Shown here piece after piece: positions 27,101 to 40,011 of a DNA stretch of 64,000 nt (within the stretch, counting starts at the first letter, position 1; each line of letters begins with the position of its first letter). The stretch covers positions 310,001-374,000 of the forward strand of contig JBAIAA010000738.1 of assembly GCA_037893245.1 (NCBI GenBank), written 5' to 3'. The notes beneath the pieces are model-generated. The model was given only the letters and a program-made list of their open reading frames with translations. It ran no database searches and was not told the origin of the DNA. Position numbers and translations under genes: made by a program. Origin of the DNA: Crossaster papposus (taxonomy: Eukaryota; Echinodermata; Asteroidea; Velatida; Solasteridae).

Positions 27101-30100
27101 ATTTCGATTTTCTGAAAATTATAACGTTAACACACGCGTTTCAAATTCGCCATAGGTTTGTGCACACAATCCCCGCCCACAAATAAGGGCATGAAGGAAA
27201 GCATGCCCCGGGAAGGGGCTGGGTGTTAGGAGATAGAGGGGGGCCTCCAGGAATGGCAAAATTAGCAATTTGACCCGGGGCATGCTTTGTTAGTATTTTA
27301 TTTCGATTTTCTGAAAATTATAACGTTAACACACGCGTTTCAAATTCGCCATAGGTTTGTGCACACAATCCCCGCCCACAAATAAGGGCATGAAGGAAAG
27401 CATGCCCCGGGAAGGGGCTGGGTGTTAGGAGATAGAGGGGGGCCTCCAGGAATGGCAAAATTAGCAATTTGACCCGGGGCATGCTTTGTTAGTATTTTAT
27501 TTCGATTTTCTGAAAATTATAACGTTAACACACGCGTTTCAAATTCGCCATAGGTTTGTGCACACAATCCCCGCCCACAAATAAGGGCATGAAGGAAAGC
27601 ATGCCCCGGGAAGGGGCTGGGTGTTAGGAGATAGAGGGGGGCCTCCAGGAATGGCAAAATTAGCAATTTGACCCGGGGCATGCTTTGTTAGTATTTTATT
27701 TCGATTTTCTGAAAATTATAACGTTAACACACGCGTTTCAAATTCGCCATAGGTTTGTGCACACAATCCCCGCCCACAAATAAGGGCATGAAGGAAAGCA
27801 TGCCCCGGGAAGGGGCTGGGTGTTAGGAGATAGAGGGGGGCCTCCAGGAATGGCAAAATTAGCAATTTGACCCGGGGCATGCTTTGTTAGTATTTTATTT
27901 CGATTTTCTGAAAATTATAACGTTAACACACGCGTTTCAAATTCGCCATAGGTTTGTGCACACAATCCCCGCCCACAAATAAGGGCATGAAGGAAAGCAT
28001 GCCCCGGGAAGGGGCTGGGTGTTAGGAGATAGAGGGGGGCCTCCAGGAATGGCAAAATTAGCAATTTGACCCGGGGCATGCTTTGTTAGTATTTTATTTC
28101 GATTTTCTGAAAATTATAACGTTAACACACGCGTTTCAAATTCGCCATAGGTTTGTGCACACAATCCCCGCCCACAAATAAGGGCATGAAGGAAAGCATG
28201 CCCCGGGAAGGGGCTGGGTGTTAGGAGATAGAGGGGGGCCTCCAGGAATGGCAAAATTAGCAATTTGACCCGGGGCATGCTTTGTTAGTATTTTATTTCG
28301 ATTTTCTGAAAATTATAACGTTAACACACGCGTTTCAAATTCGCCATAGGTTTGTGCACACAATCCCCGCCCACAAATAAGGGCATGAAGGAAAGCATGC
28401 CCCGGGAAGGGGCTGGGTGTTAGGAGATAGAGGGGGGCCTCCAGGAATGGCAAAATTAGCAATTTGACCCGGGGCATGCTTTGTTAGTATTTTATTTCGA
28501 TTTTCTGAAAATTATAACGTTAACACACGCGTTTCAAATTCGCCATAGGTTTGTGCACACAATCCCCGCCCACAAATAAGGGCATGAAGGAAAGCATGCC
28601 CCGGGAAGGGGCTGGGTGTTAGGAGATAGAGGGGGGCCTCCAGGAATGGCAAAATTAGCAATTTGACCCGGGGCATGCTTTGTTAGTATTTTATTTCGAT
28701 TTTCTGAAAATTATAACGTTAACACACGCGTTTCAAATTCGCCATAGGTTTGTGCACACAATCCCCGCCCACAAATAAGGGCATGAAGGAAAGCATGCCC
28801 CGGGAAGGGGCTGGGTGTTAGGAGATAGAGGGGGGCCTCCAGGAATGGCAAAATTAGCAATTTGACCCGGGGCATGCTTTGTTAGTATTTTATTTCGATT
28901 TTCTGAAAATTATAACGTTAACACACGCGTTTCAAATTCGCCATAGGTTTGTGCACACAATCCCCGCCCACAAATAAGGGCATGAAGGAAAGCATGCCCC
29001 GGGAAGGGGCTGGGTGTTAGGAGATAGAGGGGGGCCTCCAGGAATGGCAAAATTAGCAATTTGACCCGGGGCATGCTTTGTTAGTATTTTATTTCGATTT
29101 TCTGAAAATTATAACGTTAACACACGCGTTTCAAATTCGCCATAGGTTTGTGCACACAATCCCCGCCCACAAATAAGGGCATGAAGGAAAGCATGCCCCG
29201 GGAAGGGGCTGGGTGTTAGGAGATAGAGGGGGGCCTCCAGGAATGGCAAAATTAGCAATTTGACCCGGGGCATGCTTTGTTAGTATTTTATTTCGATTTT
29301 CTGAAAATTATAACGTTAACACACGCGTTTCAAATTCGCCATAGGTTTGTGCACACAATCCCCGCCCACAAATAAGGGCATGAAGGAAAGCATGCCCCGG
29401 GAAGGGGCTGGGTGTTAGGAGATAGAGGGGGGCCTCCAGGAATGGCAAAATTAGCAATTTGACCCGGGGCATGCTTTGTTAGTATTTTATTTCGATTTTC
29501 TGAAAATTATAACGTTAACACACGCGTTTCAAATTCGCCATAGGTTTGTGCACACAATCCCCGCCCACAAATAAGGGCATGAAGGAAAGCATGCCCCGGG
29601 AAGGGGCTGGGTGTTAGGAGATAGAGGGGGGCCTCCAGGAATGGCAAAATTAGCAATTTGACCCGGGGCATGCTTTGTTAGTATTTTATTTCGATTTTCT
29701 GAAAATTATAACGTTAACACACGCGTTTCAAATTCGCCATAGGTTTGTGCACACAATCCCCGCCCACAAATAAGGGCATGAAGGAAAGCATGCCCCGGGA
29801 AGGGGCTGGGTGTTAGGAGATAGAGGGGGGCCTCCAGGAATGGCAAAATTAGCAATTTGACCCGGGGCATGCTTTGTTAGTATTTTATTTCGATTTTCTG
29901 AAAATTATAACGTTAACACACGCGTTTCAAATTCGCCATAGGTTTGTGCACACAATCCCCGCCCACAAATAAGGGCATGAAGGAAAGCATGCCCCGGGAA
30001 GGGGCTGGGTGTTAGGAGATAGAGGGGGGCCTCCAGGAATGGCAAAATTAGCAATTTGACCCGGGGCATGCTTTGTTAGTATTTTATTTCGATTTTCTGA

Positions 30101-33100
30101 AAATTATAACGTTAACACACGCGTTTCAAATTCGCCATAGGTTTGTGCACACAATCCCCGCCCACAAATAAGGGCATGAAGGAAAGCATGCCCCGGGAAG
30201 GGGCTGGGTGTTAGGAGATAGAGGGGGGCCTCCAGGAATGGCAAAATTAGCAATTTGACCCGGGGCATGCTTTGTTAGTATTTTATTTCGATTTTCTGAA
30301 AATTATAACGTTAACACACGCGTTTCAAATTCGCCATAGGTTTGTGCACACAATCCCCGCCCACAAATAAGGGCATGAAGGAAAGCATGCCCCGGGAAGG
30401 GGCTGGGTGTTAGGAGATAGAGGGGGGCCTCCAGGAATGGCAAAATTAGCAATTTGACCCGGGGCATGCTTTGTTAGTATTTTATTTCGATTTTCTGAAA
30501 ATTATAACGTTAACACACGCGTTTCAAATTCGCCATAGGTTTGTGCACACAATCCCCGCCCACAAATAAGGGCATGAAGGAAAGCATGCCCCGGGAAGGG
30601 GCTGGGTGTTAGGAGATAGAGGGGGGCCTCCAGGAATGGCAAAATTAGCAATTTGACCCGGGGCATGCTTTGTTAGTATTTTATTTCGATTTTCTGAAAA
30701 TTATAACGTTAACACACGCGTTTCAAATTCGCCATAGGTTTGTGCACACAATCCCCGCCCACAAATAAGGGCATGAAGGAAAGCATGCCCCGGGAAGGGG
30801 CTGGGTGTTAGGAGATAGAGGGGGGCCTCCAGGAATGGCAAAATTAGCAATTTGACCCGGGGCATGCTTTGTTAGTATTTTATTTCGATTTTCTGAAAAT
30901 TATAACGTTAACACACGCGTTTCAAATTCGCCATAGGTTTGTGCACACAATCCCCGCCCACAAATAAGGGCATGAAGGAAAGCATGCCCCGGGAAGGGGC
31001 TGGGTGTTAGGAGATAGAGGGGGGCCTCCAGGAATGGCAAAATTAGCAATTTGACCCGGGGCATGCTTTGTTAGTATTTTATTTCGATTTTCTGAAAATT
31101 ATAACGTTAACACACGCGTTTCAAATTCGCCATAGGTTTGTGCACACAATCCCCGCCCACAAATAAGGGCATGAAGGAAAGCATGCCCCGGGAAGGGGCT
31201 GGGTGTTAGGAGATAGAGGGGGGCCTCCAGGAATGGCAAAATTAGCAATTTGACCCGGGGCATGCTTTGTTAGTATTTTATTTCGATTTTCTGAAAATTA
31301 TAACGTTAACACACGCGTTTCAAATTCGCCATAGGTTTGTGCACACAATCCCCGCCCACAAATAAGGGCATGAAGGAAAGCATGCCCCGGGAAGGGGCTG
31401 GGTGTTAGGAGATAGAGGGGGGCCTCCAGGAATGGCAAAATTAGCAATTTGACCCGGGGCATGCTTTGTTAGTATTTTATTTCGATTTTCTGAAAATTAT
31501 AACGTTAACACACGCGTTTCAAATTCGCCATAGGTTTGTGCACACAATCCCCGCCCACAAATAAGGGCATGAAGGAAAGCATGCCCCGGGAAGGGGCTGG
31601 GTGTTAGGAGATAGAGGGGGGCCTCCAGGAATGGCAAAATTAGCAATTTGACCCGGGGCATGCTTTGTTAGTATTTTATTTCGATTTTCTGAAAATTATA
31701 ACGTTAACACACGCGTTTCAAATTCGCCATAGGTTTGTGCACACAATCCCCGCCCACAAATAAGGGCATGAAGGAAAGCATGCCCCGGGAAGGGGCTGGG
31801 TGTTAGGAGATAGAGGGGGGCCTCCAGGAATGGCAAAATTAGCAATTTGACCCGGGGCATGCTTTGTTAGTATTTTATTTCGATTTTCTGAAAATTATAA
31901 CGTTAACACACGCGTTTCAAATTCGCCATAGGTTTGTGCACACAATCCCCGCCCACAAATAAGGGCATGAAGGAAAGCATGCCCCGGGAAGGGGCTGGGT
32001 GTTAGGAGATAGAGGGGGGCCTCCAGGAATGGCAAAATTAGCAATTTGACCCGGGGCATGCTTTGTTAGTATTTTATTTCGATTTTCTGAAAATTATAAC
32101 GTTAACACACGCGTTTCAAATTCGCCATAGGTTTGTGCACACAATCCCCGCCCACAAATAAGGGCATGAAGGAAAGCATGCCCCGGGAAGGGGCTGGGTG
32201 TTAGGAGATAGAGGGGGGCCTCCAGGAATGGCAAAATTAGCAATTTGACCCGGGGCATGCTTTGTTAGTATTTTATTTCGATTTTCTGAAAATTATAACG
32301 TTAACACACGCGTTTCAAATTCGCCATAGGTTTGTGCACACAATCCCCGCCCACAAATAAGGGCATGAAGGAAAGCATGCCCCGGGAAGGGGCTGGGTGT
32401 TAGGAGATAGAGGGGGGCCTCCAGGAATGGCAAAATTAGCAATTTGACCCGGGGCATGCTTTGTTAGTATTTTATTTCGATTTTCTGAAAATTATAACGT
32501 TAACACACGCGTTTCAAATTCGCCATAGGTTTGTGCACACAATCCCCGCCCACAAATAAGGGCATGAAGGAAAGCATGCCCCGGGAAGGGGCTGGGTGTT
32601 AGGAGATAGAGGGGGGCCTCCAGGAATGGCAAAATTAGCAATTTGACCCGGGGCATGCTTTGTTAGTATTTTATTTCGATTTTCTGAAAATTATAACGTT
32701 AACACACGCGTTTCAAATTCGCCATAGGTTTGTGCACACAATCCCCGCCCACAAATAAGGGCATGAAGGAAAGCATGCCCCGGGAAGGGGCTGGGTGTTA
32801 GGAGATAGAGGGGGGCCTCCAGGAATGGCAAAATTAGCAATTTGACCCGGGGCATGCTTTGTTAGTATTTTATTTCGATTTTCTGAAAATTATAACGTTA
32901 ACACACGCGTTTCAAATTCGCCATAGGTTTGTGCACACAATCCCCGCCCACAAATAAGGGCATGAAGGAAAGCATGCCCCGGGAAGGGGCTGGGTGTTAG
33001 GAGATAGAGGGGGGCCTCCAGGAATGGCAAAATTAGCAATTTGACCCGGGGCATGCTTTGTTAGTATTTTATTTCGATTTTCTGAAAATTATAACGTTAA

Positions 33101-36100
33101 CACACGCGTTTCAAATTCGCCATAGGTTTGTGCACACAATCCCCGCCCACAAATAAGGGCATGAAGGAAAGCATGCCCCGGGAAGGGGCTGGGTGTTAGG
33201 AGATAGAGGGGGGCCTCCAGGAATGGCAAAATTAGCAATTTGACCCGGGGCATGCTTTGTTAGTATTTTATTTCGATTTTCTGAAAATTATAACGTTAAC
33301 ACACGCGTTTCAAATTCGCCATAGGTTTGTGCACACAATCCCCGCCCACAAATAAGGGCATGAAGGAAAGCATGCCCCGGGAAGGGGCTGGGTGTTAGGA
33401 GATAGAGGGGGGCCTCCAGGAATGGCAAAATTAGCAATTTGACCCGGGGCATGCTTTGTTAGTATTTTATTTCGATTTTCTGAAAATTATAACGTTAACA
33501 CACGCGTTTCAAATTCGCCATAGGTTTGTGCACACAATCCCCGCCCACAAATAAGGGCATGAAGGAAAGCATGCCCCGGGAAGGGGCTGGGTGTTAGGAG
33601 ATAGAGGGGGGCCTCCAGGAATGGCAAAATTAGCAATTTGACCCGGGGCATGCTTTGTTAGTATTTTATTTCGATTTTCTGAAAATTATAACGTTAACAC
33701 ACGCGTTTCAAATTCGCCATAGGTTTGTGCACACAATCCCCGCCCACAAATAAGGGCATGAAGGAAAGCATGCCCCGGGAAGGGGCTGGGTGTTAGGAGA
33801 TAGAGGGGGGCCTCCAGGAATGGCAAAATTAGCAATTTGACCCGGGGCATGCTTTGTTAGTATTTTATTTCGATTTTCTGAAAATTATAACGTTAACACA
33901 CGCGTTTCAAATTCGCCATAGGTTTGTGCACACAATCCCCGCCCACAAATAAGGGCATGAAGGAAAGCATGCCCCGGGAAGGGGCTGGGTGTTAGGAGAT
34001 AGAGGGGGGCCTCCAGGAATGGCAAAATTAGCAATTTGACCCGGGGCATGCTTTGTTAGTATTTTATTTCGATTTTCTGAAAATTATAACGTTAACACAC
34101 GCGTTTCAAATTCGCCATAGGTTTGTGCACACAATCCCCGCCCACAAATAAGGGCATGAAGGAAAGCATGCCCCGGGAAGGGGCTGGGTGTTAGGAGATA
34201 GAGGGGGGCCTCCAGGAATGGCAAAATTAGCAATTTGACCCGGGGCATGCTTTGTTAGTATTTTATTTCGATTTTCTGAAAATTATAACGTTAACACACG
34301 CGTTTCAAATTCGCCATAGGTTTGTGCACACAATCCCCGCCCACAAATAAGGGCATGAAGGAAAGCATGCCCCGGGAAGGGGCTGGGTGTTAGGAGATAG
34401 AGGGGGGCCTCCAGGAATGGCAAAATTAGCAATTTGACCCGGGGCATGCTTTGTTAGTATTTTATTTCGATTTTCTGAAAATTATAACGTTAACACACGC
34501 GTTTCAAATTCGCCATAGGTTTGTGCACACAATCCCCGCCCACAAATAAGGGCATGAAGGAAAGCATGCCCCGGGAAGGGGCTGGGTGTTAGGAGATAGA
34601 GGGGGGCCTCCAGGAATGGCAAAATTAGCAATTTGACCCGGGGCATGCTTTGTTAGTATTTTATTTCGATTTTCTGAAAATTATAACGTTAACACACGCG
34701 TTTCAAATTCGCCATAGGTTTGTGCACACAATCCCCGCCCACAAATAAGGGCATGAAGGAAAGCATGCCCCGGGAAGGGGCTGGGTGTTAGGAGATAGAG
34801 GGGGGCCTCCAGGAATGGCAAAATTAGCAATTTGACCCGGGGCATGCTTTGTTTAGTATTTTATTTCGATTTTCTGAAAATTATAACGTTAACACACGCG
34901 TTTCAAATTCGCCATAGGTTTGTGCACACAATCCCCGCCCACAAATAAGGGCATGAAGGAAAGCATGCCCCGGGAAGGGGCTGGGTGTTAGGAGATAGAG
35001 GGGGGCCTCCAGGAATGGCAAAATTAGCAATTTGACCCGGGGCATGCTTTGTTAGTATTTTATTTCGATTTTCTGAAAATTATAACGTTAACACACGCGT
35101 TTCAAATTCGCCATAGGTTTGTGCACACAATCCCCGCCCACAAATAAGGGCATGAAGGAAAGCATGCCCCGGGAAGGGGCTGGGTGTTAGGAGATAGAGG
35201 GGGGCCTCCAGGAATGGCAAAATTAGCAATTTGACCCGGGGTATGCTTTGTTAGTATTTTATTTCGATTTTCTGAAAATTATAACGTTAACACACGCGTT
35301 TCAAATTCGCCATAGGTTTGTGCACACAATCCCCGCCCACAAATAAGGGCATGAAGGAAAGCATGCCCCGGGAAGGGGCTGGGTGTTAGGAGATAGAGGG
35401 GGGCCTCCAGGAATGGCAAAATTAGCAATTTGACCCGGGGCATGCTTTGTTAGTATTTTATTTCGATTTTCTGAAAATTATAACGTTAACACACGCGTTT
35501 CAAATTCGCCATAGGTTTGTGCACACAATCCCCGCCCACAAATAAGGGCATGAAGGAAAGCATGCCCCGGGAAGGGGCTGGGTGTTAGGAGATAGAGGGG
35601 GGCCTCCAGGAATGGCAAAATTAGCAATTTGACCCGGGGCATGCTTTGTTAGTATTTTATTTCGATTTTCTGAAAATTATAACGTTAACACACGCGTTTC
35701 AAATTCGCCATAGGTTTGTGCACACAATCCCCGCCCACAAATAAGGGCATGAAGGAAAGCATGCCCCGGGAAGGGGCTGGGTGTTAGGAGATAGAGGGGG
35801 GCCTCCAGGAATGGCAAAATTAGCAATTTGACCCGGGGCATGCTTTGTTAGTATTTTATTTCGATTTTCTGAAAATTATAACGTTAACACACGCGTTTCA
35901 AATTCGCCATAGGTTTGTGCACACAATCCCCGCCCACAAATAAGGGCATGAAGGAAAGCATGCCCCGGGAAGGGGCTGGGTGTTAGGAGATAGAGGGGGG
36001 CCTCCAGGAATGGCAAAATTAGCAATTTGACCCGGGGCATGCTTTGTTAGTATTTTATTTCGATTTTCTGAAAATTATAACGTTAACACACGCGTTTCAA

Positions 36101-37123
36101 ATTCGCCATAGGTTTGTGCACACAATCCCCGCCCACAAATAAGGGCATGAAGGAAAGCATGCCCCGGGAAGGGGCTGGGTGTTAGGAGATAGAGGGGGGC
36201 CTCCAGGAATGGCAAAATTAGCAATTTGACCCGGGGCATGCTTTGTTAGTATTTTATTTCGATTTTCTGAAAATTATAACGTTAACACACGCGTTTCAAA
36301 TTCGCCATAGGTTTGTGCACACAATCCCCGCCCACAAATAAGGGCATGAAGGAAAGCATGCCCCGGGAAGGGGCTGGGTGTTAGGAGATAGAGGGGGGCC
36401 TCCAGGAATGGCAAAATTAGCAATTTGACCCGGGGCATGCTTTGTTAGTATTTTATTTCGATTTTCTGAAAATTATAACGTTAACACACGCGTTTCAAAT
36501 TCGCCATAGGTTTGTGCACACAATCCCCGCCCACAAATAAGGGCATGAAGGAAAGCATGCCCCGGGAAGGGGCTGGGTGTTAGGAGATAGAGGGGGGCCT
36601 CCAGGAATGGCAAAATTAGCAATTTGACCCGGGGCATGCTTTGTTAGTATTTTATTTCGATTTTCTGAAAATTATAACGTTAACACACGCGTTTCAAATT
36701 CGCCATAGGTTTGTGCACACAATCCCCGCCCACAAATAAGGGCATGAAGGAAAGCATGCCCCGGGAAGGGGCTGGGTGTTAGGAGATAGAGGGGGGCCTC
36801 CAGGAATGGCAAAATTAGCAATTTGACCCGGGGCATGCTTTGTTAGTATTTTATTTCGATTTTCTGAAAATTATAACGTTAACACACGCGTTTCAAATTC
36901 GCCATAGGTTTGTGCACACAATCCCCGCCCACAAATAAGGGCATGAAGGAAAGCATGCCCCGGGAAGGGGCTGGGTGTTAGGAGATAGAGGGGGGCCTCC
37001 AGGAATGGCAAAATTAGCAATTTGACCCGGGGCATGCTTTGTTAGTATTTTATTTCGATTTTCTGAAAATTATAACGTTAACACACGCGTTTCAAATTCG
37101 CCATAGGTTTGTGCACACAATCC

Positions 37124-40011
37124 ACGCCCACAAATAAGGGCATGAAGGAAAGCATGCCCCGGGAAGAGGGGCTGGGTGTTAGGAGATAGAGGGGGGCCTC
37201 CAGGAATGGCAAAATTAGCAATTTGACCCGGGGCATGCTTTGTTAGTATTTTATTTCGATTTTCTGAAAATTATAACGTTAACACACGCGTTTCAAATTC
37301 GCCATAGGTTTGTGCACACAATCCCCGCCCACAAATAAGGGCATGAAGGAAAGCATGCCCCGGGAAGGGGCTGGGTGTTAGGAGATAGAGGGGGGCCACC
37401 AGGAATGGCAAAATGAGCAATTTGACCCGGGGCATGCTTTGTTAGTATTTTATTTCGATTTTTCTGAAAATTATAACGTTAACACACGCGTTTTCAAATT
37501 CGCCATAGGTTTGTGGCACACAATCCCCCGCAAACAAATAAGGGCATGAAGGAAAGCATGCCCCGGGAAGGGGCTGGGTGTTAGGAGATAGAGGGGGGCC
37601 TCCAGGAATGGCAAAATTAGCCATTTTGACCCGGGGCATGCTTTGTTTAGTATTTTATTTCGATTTCTGAAAATTATAACGTTAACACACGCGTTTCAAA
37701 TTCGCCATAGGTTTGTGCACACAATCCCCGCCACAAATAAGGGCATGAAGGAAAGCATGCCCCGGGAAGGGGGCTGGGTGTTAGGAGATAGAGGGGGGGC
37801 CTCCAGGAATGGCAAAATTAGCAATTTGACCCGGGGCATGCTTTGTTAGTATTTTATTTCGATTTTCTGAAAATTATAACGTTAACACACGCGTTTCAAA
37901 TTCGCCATAGGTTTGTGCACACAATCCCCGCCCACAAATAAGGGCATGAAGGAAAGCATGCCCCGGGAAGGGGCTGGGTGTTAGGAGATAGAGGGGGGCC
38001 TCCAGGAATGGCAAAATTAGCAATTTGACCCGGGGCATGCTTTGTTAGTATTTTATTTCGATTTTCTGAAATTATAACGTTAACACACGCGTTTCAAATT
38101 CGCCATAGGTTTGTGCACACAATCCCCGCCCACAAATAAGGGCATGAAGGAAAGCATGCCCCGGGAAGGGGCTGGGTGTTAGGAGATAGAGGGGGGCCCT
38201 CCAGGAATGGCAAAATTAGCAATTTGACCCGGGGCATGCTTTGTTAGTATTTTATTTCGATTTTCTGAAAATTATAACGTTAACACACGCGTTTCAAATT
38301 CGCCATAGGTTTGTGCACACAATCCCCGCCCACAAATAAGGGCATGAAGGAAAGCATGCCCCGGGAAGGGGCTGGGTGTTAGGAGATAGGAGGGGGGGCC
38401 TCCAGGAATGGCAAAATTAGCAATTTGACCCGGGGCATGCTTTGTTAGTATTTTATTTCGATTTTCTGAAAATTATAACGTTAACAAACGCGTTTCAAAT
38501 TCGCCATAGGTTTGTGCACACAATCCCCCGCCACAAATAAGGGCATGAAGGAAAGCATGCCCCGGGAAGGGGCTGGGTGTTAGGAGATAGAGGGGGGGCC
38601 TCCAGGAATGGCAAAATTAGCAATTTGACCCGGGGCATGCTTTGTTAGTATTTTATTTCGATTTTCTGAAAATTATAACGTTAACACACGCGTTTCAAAT
38701 TCGCCATAGGTTTGTGCACACAATCCCCGCCCACAAATAAGGGCATGAAGGAAAGCATGCCCCGGAAGGGGCTGGGTGTTAGGAGATAGAGGGGGGCCTC
38801 CAGGAATGGCAAAATTAGCAATTTGACCGGGGCATGCTTTGTTAGTATTTTATTTCGATTTTCTGAAAATTATAACGTTAACACACGCGTTTCAAATTCG
38901 CCATAGGTTTGTGCACACAATCCCGCCCACAAATAAAGGGCATGAAGGAAAGCATGCCCCGGGAAGGGGCTGGGTGTTAGGAGATAGAGGGGGGCCTCCA
39001 GGAATGGCAAAATTAGCAATTTGACCCGGGGCATGCTTTGTTAGTAATTTTATTTCGATTTTCTGAAAATTATAACGTTAACACACGCGTTTCAAATTCG
39101 CCATAGGTTTGTGCACACAATCCCCGCCCACAAATAAGGGCATGAAGGAAAAGCATGCCCCGGGAAGGGGCTGGGTGTTAGGAGATAGAGGGGGGGCCTC
39201 CAGGAATGGCAAAATTAGCAATTTGACCCGGGGCATGCTTTGTTAGTATTTTATTTCGATTTTCTGAAAATTATAACGTTAACACACGCGTTTCAAATTC
39301 GCCATAGGTTTGTGCACACAATCCCCGCCCACAAATAAGGGCATGAAGGAAAGCATGCCCCGGGAAGGGGCTGGGTGTTAGGAGATAGAGGGGGGCCTCC
39401 AGGAATGGCAAAATTAGCATTTTGACCCGGGGCATGCTTTGTTAGTATTTTATTTCGATTTTCTGAAAATTATAACGTTAACACACGCGTTTCAAATTCG
39501 CCATAGGTTTGTGCACACAATCCCCGCCCACAAATAAGGGCATGAAGGAAAGCATGCCCCGGGAAGGGGCTGGGGTGTTAGGAGATAGAGGGGGGCCTCC
39601 AGGAATGGCAAAATTAGCAATTTGACCCGGGGCATGCTTTGTTAGTATTTTATTTCGATTTTCTGAAAATTATAACGTTAACACACGCGTTTCAAATTCG
39701 CCATAGGTTTGTGCACACAATCCCCGCCCACAAATAAGGGCATGAAGGAAAGCATGCCCCGGGAAGGGGCTGGGTGTTAGGAGATAGAGGGGGGCCTCCA
39801 GGAATGGCAAAATTAGCAATTTGACCCGGGGCATGCTTTGTTAGTATTTTATTTCGATTTTCTGAAAATTATAACGTTAACACACGCGTTTCAAATTCGC
39901 CATAGGTTTGTGCACACAATCCCCCGCCCACAATAAGGGCATGAAGGAAAGCATGCCCCGGGAAGGGGCTGGGTGTTAGGAGATAGAGGGGGGCCTCCAG
40001 GAATGGCAAAA
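37124..40011. repeat. Variant-rich island 1 in the satellite
   Basis: About 14-15 consecutive monomers carry many changes while the thousands of bases on each side carry almost none. Most are one-base length changes in homopolymers: extra G in the G-run (37794, 38393, 38596, 39186 areas), missing or extra A, T or C (38070, 38525, 38827, 39045, 39150, 39920, 40010 areas). The monomer around 37450-37640 has several at once. The net gain is +14 bp against the 199-bp phase. The pattern looks more like unpolished long-read consensus than natural drift, but a genuinely older block is possible. Confidence 0.85.

Noticed and set aside
37442-37849. Open frames of 65 (minus) and 68 (plus) codons in variant island 1
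   Set aside because: Created by homopolymer indels in the degraded monomers; translation is the same satellite read in chance frames.
38839-39024. 61-codon plus-strand open frame
   Set aside because: Same satellite sequence, opened by local one-base deletions; no protein features.
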